From NCBI GenBank assembly GCA_902728285.1, contig CACVBU010001102.1:936149-1000148 (forward strand): 64,000 nt of DNA, in the 5' to 3' direction. The notes beneath the pieces are model-generated. The model was not told where the DNA came from, searched no databases, and saw only the letters and a list, made by a program, of their open reading frames with translations. The position numbers and the translations under genes were made by a program. Below, in pieces: positions 35,399 to 45,749 of this stretch. This DNA is from Clytia hemisphaerica (taxonomy: Eukaryota > Cnidaria > Hydrozoa > Leptothecata > Clytiidae). Numbering within the stretch: the stretch's first letter is position 1; every line of letters begins with the position of its first letter.

Positions 35399-36428
35399 TG
35401 TAACTGCCGAATAGCAGTTGTTTTGTATATTTTTATGTTAATTTGATCGTCAGTGTATTGTCTATTTATTTGTCAATTATTACGTAATTATGTGACACGT
35501 ATTCCCTTAGGCTTGCTCTCCTTCATGCGTTTCTCTTTGTCTAGCGTCTGTCCCACGGGACTTTGTGTGCCTTTTTCTGTGCTCTGTTTCTGCTTTGCGT
35601 TCAGATGAACAAAGATCACTGTAGAGTGAATACAGAGTTACAATTGCTTACTTTGCTTAGATGCTCAGGCCTGAACAGGCCCCTTGCTCCTCATGACCAG
35701 GTCTTTCCAAGCTTGACGGTCCATGGCAACTTCTTCTAGTTGAGCCAGTGCAGAACCAGTATCAACATACATTTGGTCTTTCCATCTCTTTGGAGGTCTT
35801 CCACGCGGTCTGGGGTTTGTGAAGTCGTCTTTGAAGGCAATTTTGACGGGATTATCCAGGTCTCTGCGGATAACATGGCCAAACCAGGAGAGACGTCTCT
35901 TTCTAACGATGTCAACGATGGTGGTGGTGACTCCAAGCCGGTTTCTGATTTCAACATTACGAACACGGTCCATTAATGTAAGGCCGAGAAGTGATCTGAA
36001 ACATCTCATTTCGAAAACTAGCAGTAACTGTGTATCTGATTTTTTCAGAGTCCAGGTTTCCGAGGCATAAATTGCTATGGGGACGATGAGCGCGTTGTAG
36101 AGTTACAATGTCGAAACAGAAAACCAGAATTGTAAACTTATAGTCTGAAGAGACGCCCAGAAGAATAATAAAGAATATTTATTTATATCTCACTGCATTA
36201 GAGCTTATGGGACCAACGTGTTTAGTAAGTAGTATTTCCTTTATCTTAATGTTGTTCTTTTATATTGTAGCTCTCTATATTGTATCTTGATTTATTGAGC
36301 CTTATATTGACATATTATTCACCTCTCAGGTTTGATTTGTACTTAAGAACTGTACCTTTATCTATTTTAGCAAAATATATTACCGTCCGAAACCGTAAAG
36401 TATCACGTCCGGCTCTCCTGCAGTTACA
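35399..36428. repeat. 5'/left LTR (interrupted by LINE fragment)
   Basis: 1,030 bp including a 454-bp LINE insertion plus its 11-bp duplication; without them the length is 565 bp, identical to the right LTR. Only a few substitutions distinguish the two LTRs by eye, indicating a fairly recent insertion. Confidence 0.93.
35645..36098 (-). mobile_element. 5'-truncated LINE fragment (RT C-terminus) in the LTR
   Basis: The minus frame reads YASETWTL, then RCFRSLLGLTLMDRVRN, RRLSWFGHVIRR and RGRPPKRWKDQ, the C-terminal region of a non-LTR reverse transcriptase polyprotein. It ends in a short 3' tail of GTAAGCA-like repeats. Flanked by an 11-bp target duplication AGAGTTACAAT (35634-35644, 36099-36109). 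Typical 5'-truncated target-primed insertion. It lacks the RT catalytic core, so it is dead on arrival. Confidence 0.88.
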
Positions 36429-36652
36429 GTAAACACGAATCTCGTACCAGTAATCAGAGATCTTTTACAAGTAAAGACGTACCTTGAAAAAGTAAATACA
36501 TATCTTGCACCAGTAAACAAGTATCCATTGAAAGAAGAGAAACACGAATTTACACTGCAACATTACACGTAATCGGTATGTTGGTTCAATAATTCCCAGC
36601 ATAAAGTTATCGAGTTGTTGTTACGAAGGTAACGTAAGACTTATTCATCACG

Positions 36653-37594
36653 ATGTCGAATTTATCAGAAGAAGAATTTTATGTGAAAAGAAATCGATTT
36701 GTTGATATCATCATGAACTCTACGCAGCAAATGCAAAGAATCTATAGCAGAAAGGAAGACCTCGTGCAAAATGTATTATCCTATGGTTGTGAACGAGAAA
36801 GACTGCTGACAACTCTAGACGACTACGCAAGACTCTATTCCGATTGCGAAAGCCTGTTTACAAATGATCATGTTGAAGTCCGATTCGGTAAGAGTTTTAT
36901 TGATGCTGCCCTCAAAATTTTGGAATCGCTTCCAGAACGAATTGTAAGTCGTCAGACTGTCATTGCTGTACCACTCCCAGAAATTAGAATCGCAGAGCAC
37001 ATCTCGCCACATGCCGTTGAAACAGTGGTTCCTAAAGTCAAAAAGTTGTCACGTGCTTGCGTTAACGTAGTTTGTCGCCCTTGTGTCCGAATCGCGAATG
37101 TTTTTGAATCTGTGTCTTTGTCCGATCCAAAAATTGTTGTTGGTAATTCCTTACAGAAGGCCTCCTATAAATTTGGACAAACTTTTTGTTTGCTCGTTGC
37201 TGATATTGAAACTAAGAATTCATTTGAAAGTTCAAGAACTGACGAAATCAAGGACGTATCGTGTGATCAAGAGTTGGTAATCTCTTCAGAAAAAGTGTCT
37301 GAGCAAACAGAGGGAATCGGAGATTTTATGAAAAGATTAAAATTTGTAAAAAGATCTAGAAATTTGTACATTATAGAATCATATCAGCGAATTGTATTAA
37401 GGTTTTTCTGGACATATTTCTTATTTAACGAATTTAATTTGTGCCTAATTTTTTGTTCTATTTTTGATTTAATTTTGTCAGTATTTGGTAAGGTCCATAA
37501 TTATTCATTGTATTTAGTCAAGAACGCAGCTCTTGACGGTGAGGAGTGTAACTGCCGAATAGCAGTTGTTTTGTATATTTTTATGTTAATTTGA
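36653..37594 (+). CDS. 313-aa frame of the LTR element, unrecognised
   Basis: The only long frame between the LTRs, starting MSNLSEEEFYVKRNRFVD and running past the start of the right LTR (37547). Residues ~1-100 look helical and charged. Residues ~235-290 are hydrophobic (FFWTYFLFNEFNLCLIF), suggesting membrane segments. A Gag-like role is possible from position but no zinc knuckle or capsid motif is seen. It could be captured host sequence. It is intact despite the absence of pol. Confidence 0.55.
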   Translation: MSNLSEEEFYVKRNRFVDIIMNSTQQMQRIYSRKEDLVQNVLSYGCERERLLTTLDDYARLYSDCESLFTNDHVEVRFGKSFIDAALKILESLPERIVSRQTVIAVPLPEIRIAEHISPHAVETVVPKVKKLSRACVNVVCRPCVRIANVFESVSLSDPKIVVGNSLQKASYKFGQTFCLLVADIETKNSFESSRTDEIKDVSCDQELVISSEKVSEQTEGIGDFMKRLKFVKRSRNLYIIESYQRIVLRFFWTYFLFNEFNLCLIFCSIFDLILSVFGKVHNYSLYLVKNAALDGEECNCRIAVVLYIFMLI

Positions 37595-38111
37595 TCGTCA
37601 GTGTATTGTCTATTTATTTGTCAATTATTACGTAATTATGTGACACGTATTCCCTTAGGCTTGCTCTCCTTCGTGCGTTTCTCTTTGTCTAGCGTCTGTC
37701 CCACGGGACTTTGTGTGCCTTTTTCTGTGCTCTGTTTCTGCTTTGCGTTCAGATGAACAAAGATCACTGTAGAGTGAATACAGAGTTACAATGTCGAAAC
37801 AGAAAACCAGAATTGTAAACTTATAGTCTGAAGAGACGCCCAGAAGAATAATAAAGAATATTTATATATATCTCACTGCATTAGAGCTTATGGGACCAAC
37901 GTGTTTAGTAAGTAGTATTTCCTTTATCTTAATGTTGTTCTTTTATATTGTAGCTCTCTATATTGTATCTTGATTTATTGAGCCTTATATTGACATATTA
38001 TTCACCTCTCAGGTTTGATTTGTACTTAAGAACTGTACCTTTATCTATTTTAGCAAAATATATTACCGTCCGAAACCGTAAAGTATCACGTCCGGCTCTC
38101 CTGCAGTTACA
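37547..38111. repeat. 3'/right LTR, 565 bp
   Basis: Matches the left LTR end to end (TGTAACTGCCG...GCAGTTACA). A purine-rich GGTGAGGAG immediately precedes it and could serve as polypurine tract. AATAAAGAATATTT near 37850 may be the polyadenylation signal. Confidence 0.93.
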
Positions 38112-38116
38112 ATTTG

Positions 38117-39272
38117 GAACTTTACGAAGCTTAAGTTTTTCCTTACTGTTGAGTAATTTGGCTGATTTTGGAAATGTTCGGGGTTCTTGATGATTCACTG
38201 CACTTATTGAATCATCTAGTACAGTAGGCTGCCAATCATTTTCATGATTTGTATTTTTTTTGTGTCTAATGTATAGTTTGCACAGAATGTGGCATAACAC
38301 ATAGTATTGAATTGCCCTGTGTTTGGGCGGTCAATATATCTATTTAACATATTTCGTTTGAAAAGATCGTCAGAATCCTCAGGCAATTCCTCAATTTCTT
38401 CTTTTGACTTGAAAATTCTGTACCTTTGATCAGGTAAGTTAGTGTTAACGAATGAAATAGCAGGAAAGCATTTTCTAAGCCACAGTTCGGGCATTGTTAA
38501 GTAAACTGCTTCCTGGATTGAGCATTCTCTATTAGAGTTGTAAACTTTGGCAATTTTAGACATTTGCTAAAACTGACTGTCATTTGAATCTTTGGCCTGT
38601 TTTAATGCTTCTTGCATTGCAGTTGAACACTTATCTTCACTTTTTGAAAAATAGGCACACATGTATGTAACTGCCTTGTATGCATTAAACACTGGTTGAA
38701 TGTCAATGTTGGCCTCCCATGCTAGGAGGCCTTCTGCAAAATAATTGTTGACAAAACAAGAATATGGGTCACGTTTTAGAAACAAATGCTGATCCTTGTC
38801 TGGTGAGATTGATAAGTAATATTCATATGTTTCATAATTTAATCCTAAAGAATCCAAAATTGTATCAATAGATCCAATTTCAATATACTCAGGCTTATCA
38901 GGATCCAAAATGTTTCTCTTTTTAGGATGCAAATTTGTGTCTATATACTCTTGAACAGATCACATTATTTCTAGCAACTAAAATATCATGTTTTTCAGTT
39001 TCAGGTAAACCTTCAGGAAGCGGTTCAGACAAAATAGTATGCTTGCAGAAAAGTTTTCCAAATTGAAATCGGCATTCATTTTTGCGATATTTACTACACG
39101 TTCTTGAATGGGAGTGTATTCCATAATTCAGGACTTTCTTCTCTTTCAGGAACATTAGCAGAAATAACACTATCTATGTGGTCAATATACTTTTCTTTTC
39201 CATCTTCAAGTTTTGGGACATCTTTAGCCCAAAGCAAACAATGATCATGTGGACTACCCCTGAAAGTAAATT
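38117..39272 (-). pseudogene. Helitron Rep C-terminal part and Rep-helicase linker
   Basis: From 39270 downward, across three or more frameshifts: RGSPHDHCLLWAKDVPKL with the HUH-type His-Asp-His metal-binding motif, HSRTCSKYRKNECRFQFGK, HDILVARNNVICSRVY near the catalytic-Tyr region, LHPKKRNILDPDKPEY, RDPYSCFVNNYFAEGLL, YKAVTYMCAYFSKSED, then EAVYLTMPELWLRKCFPA and FKRNMLNRYIDRPN. The order matches autonomous Helitron proteins. It continues into the helicase across the LTR insertion. Confidence 0.82.
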
Positions 39273-40790
39273 CTACTCTGAGAGCATAGTATGTAATTTT
39301 TGGCCAAGTTGGCCATCCATTATAATCTCTTTGAAAAACAACTCTTTTCTATATTGATATTGACGCACAAGCACAATAGGATTGCTATTAAGTAGGGCAC
39401 ATCTAGATTGGTAATCAAGAAGTTCATGATCAGTATCAGCATCCCCGCTTAATTGTCTGATAATGGTAACAAATTCCTCCCATCGTAAATCTGCACAAGA
39501 GAGAGTCATAAAGTATGTTGGGACACCAAGTTGTTTAACCATTGCAAGAACATCAGATAACATATGTTGCCAGTATGCAGGGGTTCCTTTTATAGTACTC
39601 ATAAACTTGTATGCATTATCAGATGCTACGCAATTTTGAATTGTAATATTAAAATTATTTGCTAATAATCCTGTAGTCAAGTTGGAATTTGAAATTCTCA
39701 TTGTGATATTGATTTTAATTCTAAGATTAAGCTGTAGTAAAGTTTTGTGAGCAAAAAAAATGTAATCTGAATCCGAAGCAAACTTTTGAGTGTAATTTAA
39801 AAGACGTTGATTAAAGTACTTTGTTGGGGACAATTTTATATCTCGCTCTACGTTATAACCAAATTTCCCAGTAGGAAAAAGATGAGGATGAGCTAGCTAT
39901 TCACAGAATTCATCTTGAGTTAATGAATTGGGGGTTTCACCTTCACCTGGAGCTAAAATTGCATTTTCATCATCTAAAATAATGTTTGGCACTTCTGATA
40001 CAATAACTGTTTCACATGTTGGTGTCCGATACACCCTGAGTGGATCATCAGAATCAAATTCATTCTCTAATTGCTCTTCGAAAGGCTTGATTAAAGTAAC
40101 TGTTGTATCATCAACAAATTTTATATCATTGAAAGAAGCATTTGATATGGAAACATTATTTGACAAAACCCTTTCAACATATTCATCATTAGTTACTTGG
40201 TCAATAATTAACATATCAATATTTATATTATGATACAAAGGATTATTGTTCACTAAAAAGTCCAAAGTTTCAAAAACCTTTTGTCGTCTTACTTGCTGCG
40301 AAATAACAGGGTTTTTGTAGGATATCTTTCTTTTTAATTCAACATTTATGACACCACTACTATCACTTCCTCTGGGAAGCAATTTGCAAACATTTGGTGT
40401 TTCAATGGGAACATTGCATATTGCACCTTGTAATTTAGGGAATTCACCTTTATGCATTATCCTGACTTTTGAAAATAAAATTATTTGGGCCACTAAAATT
40501 CTTTCAAGTTTTCTTATATCACTTAGATGGTCTGGGAGATCAAAAATTTGGAATTTGTTAGACACAGATTGACATGGGATTTCACCTTTTATTAGTTTTC
40601 GATGACAAGTTGTGCATACATAGAAATTACCATCGAAAGTAGTTACAGGATTAAAATTTTCTATTTCGTCTAAGTTGATTTTCGAATACTTTTGCTCATC
40701 AAAAATGATTACAGATCTCTTGAACATGCTGCGATTGCACGTTACACAAATGTAAGATGGACCCTCAATTTTTTTTGCCTGAAATTATCA
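39273..40790 (-). pseudogene. Helitron N-terminal domain and Rep N-terminal part
   Basis: One frame from about 40727 to 39273, broken by an in-frame TAG at 39897-39899. It starts after a zinc-ribbon-like YICVTCNRSM and includes VCTTCHRKLIKGEIPCQSV, LERILVAQIILFSKV and VPIETPNVCKLLPRG (the domain preceding Rep). Then come AHPHLFPTGKFGYNVERD and PAYWQHMLSDVLAMVKQLG, PTYFMTLSCADLRWEEF (Helitron-like N domain). Only one stop in ~480 codons, so this part is the best-preserved stretch of the element. Confidence 0.82.
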
Positions 40791-41068
40791 ACTCTTTTTC
40801 CCGACTTGAGCTTTTTGTTCTTAATATAAGCAGATTTTGTAGCCTTACACTTTTTCTCTTTTTCTTGCTCATGGTTTTCTGTGCCTCTATTTAATTCCCG
40901 ACGCTTACGTTTTAATTCTTTTTCTTGCTCATGCTTATCAGTGCCTTGGATCTTTTCACGTGACCTTTTGTTAGCAATGCTTTGTTTTTGCAATAAATCT
41001 TTATATTGTTCAGTACTTTTCATCTTCTCAACTGATCTCTTGTGTGAAATATTTTTCCGTCTACGCAA
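40742..41068 (-). pseudogene. Helitron basic Lys/Glu-rich linker
   Basis: Charged low-complexity region with repeats of the HEQEKE and KRSREKIQ type, located between the protease-like and zinc-ribbon regions. A frameshift near 40790 connects it to the next domain. Such a linker is common in Helitron N-termini. Confidence 0.6.
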
Positions 41069-41159
41069 GGCTTGCCCTGAAATTATATATTTTATATTTT
41101 CCTGATTATCGAAATCAGTTTTGAGATAAATGATGTTAAAAACATTTTTATGTCTTATA

Positions 41160-41844
41160 CTCAGATCTTACATACTGTTTAATTTCTTGCAAACTGTCAA
41201 ATTTTAAAAGAACAGAAGTTCCAATACTGCCTTCAACTTGATGGCCTTCAGAGTCTCTACTATGTGAGTCAAAAAAAGTACTTTTTGTTGTAATGCATTA
41301 GGGCTAAGCAATTTCCAGCTATCACTAAAACTGCACCAGAATGTTGCGACAAGAGTTCCTCTTGAATAAAATTTACAGAAATATTACCAGTCTCAAAATA
41401 GCCTTCAAAAATATTGAAATTCAGTACACAAGTGCTGTCTCCTATTTCAATTACCTTAGAAAACTCTTCAATGTACAGGGACTTGATACCCAATTTTTTG
41501 AAATTCATATCACCTTGATCTAAAACATAATCCAAATCATGAGTCTTCCATAGCGATAATTTTCTGAACTGAGCATAGCAAATAGCAACAAAACAATTTG
41601 ACGAACATTGTATACCCGCAGTCTCGCAAAATTTACGGTGACCCTGATGAAAAGAACCTTGAACAACACTTGGACCTGTCTTAAGTTCTACATCGCCTGA
41701 TAAAAGAAGTGTGTAGTTCACCTTTAGAAAAATAAGGTTTGGATCTCCAAAATTATACACTGGTTTGGGATATTGGACAAAAATTCCATTTCTTGAAAAA
41801 TTAAGAAAATCTAGAGGCGTGTAAAGCGTGGGATTGCAAAACAT
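41160..41844 (-). pseudogene. Helitron N-terminal cysteine-protease-like domain, 2A-like motif
   Basis: The frame from 41844 reads YTLLLSGDVELKTGP, resembling a 2A ribosome-skipping motif but with the essential NPGP replaced by KTGP. This is followed by QGHRKFCETAGIQCSSNCF (candidate catalytic Cys), LWKTHDLDYVLDQGD and AVLVIAGNCLALMH. A one-base frameshift after KKYFF leads to FDSHSRDSEGHQV (candidate catalytic His) and GTSVLLKFDSL. This resembles the C76-like/OTU-like protease domain fused to some Helitrons (from memory). Function in transposition is unknown. Upstream start is uncertain. Confidence 0.65.
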
Positions 41845-42205
41845 AGAAGGGTAAAAAGTGCTACGAAACGAGCAGGTCTCAATAGTTTTAAAAGCTCGTT
41901 ATTTGAAAGGTCAGAACCAACGACAATAGATTAGCGATACATTTCACATTTTTCTGAGCTGTAAAAGCAAAGCTTCCTATACGTGCACGATACAATGCAA
42001 TTGAAATCATCTTTCAGAGAACAAAACTACTCAGCTTTGTAAAAAAGTATCTAATCAAATATAATATTTTCAAGAATATATTTAGAGCTGACAGTGCAGC
42101 TTTGTGTATTTGAACTGACAATGCAGTTATGAATACTTTAAGAGAGCTGACAATACAAGCTCAATCGGTCACAGGCACAGTCTTAAGCTGCCCTGGCCAC
42201 GGGGT

Positions 42206-42352
42206 GCCTCAATCAGAGTCAGTAGCTCAATGGCGTGCTCTGAAGGACAAAAAAGCCTCAATCAAATTCAGTAGCTCAACAGCGTAAATTTGAAGGGCAA
42301 GAGCCTCAATCAAATTCAGTAGCTCAACGGAGTAAATTTGAAGGGCAAAAAC
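42206..42352. repeat. Three ~48-bp tandem units
   Basis: Units start at 42206, 42255 and 42303, each GCCTCAATCARATTCAGTAG followed by CTCAAYRGMGT and ending GAAGGGCAA. It lies upstream of the Helitron coding region. No gene. Confidence 0.85.
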
Positions 42353-42593
42353 AACAACAAAAAAAAGATGCCCACAATCACTATGTGAAGGGACAAAAAA
42401 AGTTGCTTTAAACAGATCCACTTGAATTGGATGTCCACGTGGAACTGAAAAAGCAAAGTTGAAAGATAGGATGATTTATACTTACTATATTCTTCTTGAA
42501 TCTTGATGAGGAGATTTGAGTTGAGGAAGTACCTACCAAAAAGTTTCTAGCAGTGGGTTCCCTCCTAGAAAGTTAGGGAGCCGTACGCTCCAG

Positions 42594-42653
42594 ACTGTGG
42601 AGCTAATAATACAGTCCTCAAAAAGGCTTGATATAATTTATTATCTCCACAGT
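42594..42653. other. Hairpin, possible Helitron 5' end
   Basis: ACTGTGGAGCTAATAA (42594-42609) pairs with TTATTATCTCCACAGT (42638-42653), 15 of 16 bases, loop 28. It lies about 750 bases upstream of the first Helitron coding sequence. It could belong to the Helentron-type 5' terminus; this is inference. Confidence 0.35.
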
Positions 42654-43080
42654 TATCGGACCACTATAAAAACGCGCGAAAATCGTCCGTGGCTAAACAA
42701 ACGTGTAAAGTGTAAGTTAAATTTAGTAAGTTCGTCCACCGTATGGAGTACTTTCGTTTTCTAAATTTTCGTCCGATATCGCCGCAGCATGCCTATCGTA
42801 ATACTTTCGCTAAGGCGAAATTAATAATGCTTTGACTTTCTTTTTTATTTCTTGTATTTACATGTTTACAGATGTTTCATATTATCTATAATATAAGTTT
42901 CTTCAGTAAAAGATATATCTGGTTTAACTTATGTTCAATTTTTCAATGTTTTACAATTCTTACTAATTTTTATAATAGAGAAATTATAATCACAAATTTT
43001 TCAATTCTGACTGATTAAGTTTAAATTGTTTAATCTAACTCGCAGGTTGAATAACTTAATTTACTCCTATAATCTTACAG

Positions 43081-43374
43081 ATGAGTAGAAAACGAAAAAG
43101 TAAGAGAATAAATGAAAAAGAACATGAGCGAGATGAAAATACCGGTAGGTATAAAGCAGTATGTGGATCAAAAATTCATAACAGTGCTGGAATTGATGGA
43201 CCATCAACAAATATGTTTGATTTGCGAAAAAGACCTAGAATAAAAAGTGCTGACTATAAGACACTGCTTTCTAAAGGAATAATTGATGATGAAACCAGAA
43301 ATATTTGTGGGACGTGTTTGAACGTTGTCATTCAAAATCGCGACGATACTTTTAGTGGCAATATAGAGGAATAA
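43081..43374 (+). CDS. Hypothetical 97-aa basic protein or exon
   Basis: Starts MSRKRKSKRINEKEHERDE (nuclear-localisation-like). A Cys pair near the end (CGTCLNVV) hints at a metal site. The ATG follows directly after AATCTTACAG, a good splice acceptor, so there is an upstream exon or trans-spliced leader. It ends with TAA at 43372. No family recognised. A decayed minus-strand gene follows 3'. Confidence 0.45.
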   Translation: MSRKRKSKRINEKEHERDENTGRYKAVCGSKIHNSAGIDGPSTNMFDLRKRPRIKSADYKTLLSKGIIDDETRNICGTCLNVVIQNRDDTFSGNIEE

Positions 43375-43389
43375 CAAAAAAATTGTAAA

Positions 43390-44162
43390 TGATGTCTTGA
43401 GAAATTGATGATATTATTTTCTTCTTCCTTTTCTTCAATCGGCACATTCTCACACTTGAGATGCTTGTGGTGATAAGGCTTTCCATCAGCGGTGGTATCT
43501 TTGTTCTGCACTTCACAATTTCATCTTCAATGGGAGGCCAATTGACGTAGGTTTCGTCGAGAGCTTTGATTTCTCTCTTTATCGCTTTCCCAACAATGTC
43601 AATTTGCTTCTTAAGGGAGACATTCCTTTTACTCTTTGTTCTCTAAAGTTTTTTAAAAAGCAGCTCTATGATCTCCAGTATATTGTTGAATAAAAACCTT
43701 TCACCGTGTTTTGGTGTCAACTTTTCCATCAAAATGATCAATGACGGTTCCACATAAAGTGCGTTTACCAGGGACTTTTTCATTAAGTGAAATTTTGGAA
43801 AACTCTTCTGGCAATCGATTGAGGGTCACAAGTTCACAACTATCCACAACACGCTCTTCGACAAAAGCTAATAGGGCTTCAGTTGCTTCTTTGGAAGGTT
43901 TTTGAACTTGCTCACGCTCTTTTCTTGTGAAGTTTGCGTGACAAGAACGGTGGTATTGCAACTCTTTGACAGCAATATCCCTCGTAGATATACCGGAGAC
44001 TTCCGCAAGAAGACGTTGGTTGTTCCCTTTTTGAATGGCTGTTTCTTGTAGGGTTGATGCTGCCCGCTCGGTGACACACTTCGAAAGTTTTTCGTAACCA
44101 CTACCGTTCTTCGTTTTTTTGTTGAAACAAAGACAGCACTCATCGTCTGCGATATTTTTCCC
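43390..44162 (-). pseudogene. Cys/His-motif gene fragment, uncharacterised
   Basis: After a CCTTTTCAG acceptor (44163 side) the minus frame is open from 44162 to a stop at 43701-43703: DDECCLCFNKKTKNGSGY, CVTERAASTLQETA and ELQYHRSCHANFTRKERE, then LVTLNRLPEEFSKISLN. The CCLC plus YHRSCHANF arrangement looks like a zinc-binding N-terminal module seen in transposon-linked uncharacterised cnidarian proteins (memory-based). Downstream of the stop, 43390-43640 retains a second open stretch with IDIVGKAIKREIKALDETY. Upstream exons were not found. Confidence 0.5.
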
Positions 44163-45444
44163 TGAAAAGGTTTGATGAATTTTTTAGTTATAAGCTAGCA
44201 ATAACAATAATCGTAGGAAAACAGGGTAACATAAGAAAAGTTTGGAACAGTCTTTGTATTACATAGGGTCGTGAGACAGGCACGGGAATAAACAATAGCC
44301 TACATATAAATATTTTAAAAAGGTAGAGGAACATTATATGATTTAAGATTATAGTGGGTAGTAAATTGCTATGTTGTAAGTATAAGAAGACATACGGTGT
44401 ACGGCTCAACGATCTCGCTTTCTTTGGGAAGATCGACGGCGACCGGTATCGGAATTATTTCAAGGTTTTCAGGTGCTTCGTTTTCAGAGCGTTATTTTTT
44501 TTGTATGTTGGCGAGCGTTGTCGAATGTGTGTAAACATCGTAACATTTGACGTGGTATTCTACTGTACTCGCGTTTGGTCCATTCAGCAATTCGATCGCG
44601 TTTTTATCTTCCCGGATAGAGCTATGGTAAATGGGAATAACCGAATTGATAAAGACGCTACAGTAGTTTGAAAATTAGAATAAAACTACTGGAAGTGCCA
44701 GACCCCGAACAAAAAAGGCTACATGGGTTTTCCTCTGATATGCCTATGGTATTTTGTATGTTTCACCCACACAAGTCTCAGGTACCGTAGGTCCTTAAAA
44801 ACGTGTAAAAGAATGGGAAAGTCATTTCTCTCAATGGAGGGTGCATCTTTGGAAAATAATTCAGCTTTTCGACGCCCCACCGCTGAACAAATATGTTGCG
44901 GTCAGCAAGAACAGTATCCTCCAGGGTATCCCTCTATGAATTCGTAATAATATACCCAAGGAGGCACTCGATTTTGAAAACGACCGTACGTTCGGCTAAA
45001 AATCAGGTCTCTAAAATCGGACCCTTACAGTGCAGTAAAAATTTGGCTGAAAATCGACCTTTATAGTGCAATTTTTACACCATTACAGTGCACTTTTTCC
45101 CACTTGCTCACAAATCAACCCTACCCTTAAAGGCCGCACGTCCGGTAGGTGACTTACCTAGAGTGCCCCCCCCCCCGGGCAATATACTCATCAATTGGGT
45201 TTTACCCAATATTTTTTACCCGTTGCAATGTGCAAAATTGCTAATAATTTATAGGATCTATCTCAAAAAAGATCCAAAATCTCGCTTAGACTTGGAAAAT
45301 AAAAATAGAAGCATAAAATAAGTATTCAAGTGAAATTTCAATGTTTTATGAGGAACTATATGAGGAACTATTTACGGAATAGCCACTAAAAAGAATAAAT
45401 TATAAGGGAAAGTCAAGACAAAAAGTTACTCACCTGGCTTTCTT
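44163..45444. other. No gene recognised
   Basis: Mixed sequence. 44354-44671 has an open plus frame without similarity. 44985-45110 has repeated TACAGTGCA words, and 45169-45178 is a C-run. Nothing supports a gene. Confidence 0.5.
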
Positions 45445-45698
45445 TATAAAAAGAAGCATAACCCAAAAATAAACATTTCCTTGGATTTTTAAATAAAAAA
45501 CAACAAGAAAATAGAGTCGATTTTGTAGGAATATTTCGACGATCTTTATGTCATCATTTTCAACCATATACTAAAAACATTTCAAATGCTACAATTTAAT
45601 TTAAAAATCAGTACAGCAGGTAATAAAAATCGTAATTAAAAACATTAATGAGAATAAATAAAACTATGCACAAGGGAATGAAATAATAAAATTGATAT
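45445..45698. repeat. Penelope pseudo-LTR, downstream copy
   Basis: Starts TATAAAAAGAAGCATAACCC and ends ATAAAATTGATAT. 254 bp, paired with 48262-48515. Confidence 0.92.
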
Positions 45699-45749
45699 AA
45701 GAGAATAACGGTTTAAAAGAAACAAAGAGAGTAATCAATTGTCAGGGGC

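Larger units (their letters stand above)
35399..38111. mobile_element. LTR retrotransposon, short and non-autonomous
   Basis: Two near-identical LTRs starting TGTAACTGCCG and ending GCAGTTACA, flanked by the 5-bp duplication ATTTG (35394-35398, 38112-38116). The internal region is only 1,118 bp with a single 313-aa frame and no reverse transcriptase, protease or integrase, so it needs a helper. The 5-bp duplication suits Gypsy or BEL; superfamily cannot be set without pol. It sits inside the old Helitron's coding region. Confidence 0.93.
29936..41844 (-). mobile_element. Large decayed autonomous Helitron with EEP endonuclease
   Basis: Coding order on the minus strand from 41844 down: cysteine-protease-like region, basic linker, zinc-ribbon/N-terminal domain, Helitron Rep domain with an H-D-H motif, Pif1-type helicase, EEP endonuclease. 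It is interrupted by an LTR retrotransposon (35399-38111) and a younger non-autonomous Helitron (31788-34636). Frameshifts and stops are present throughout. A possible 5' end hairpin is at 42594-42653; exact termini are not established. Helitrons with a C-terminal EN domain are the Helentron/Proto-Helentron type. Confidence 0.85.

Noticed and set aside
36653-37594. Viral envelope-like protein in the LTR element
   Set aside because: A hydrophobic stretch near the C-terminus is not enough: no signal peptide, cleavage site or fusion-peptide pattern is visible.
41341-41523. Plus-strand frame over the Helitron protease-like region
   Set aside because: Antisense shadow of the minus-strand domain with recognisable motifs.
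43868-44143. 91-aa minus-strand frame starting MSAVFVSTKK
   Set aside because: Shadow of the real, longer minus frame with Cys/His motifs in the same place.
45169-45178. Long C-run as a functional site
   Set aside because: A single homopolymer tract could be slippage or assembly noise; no symmetrical partner nearby.
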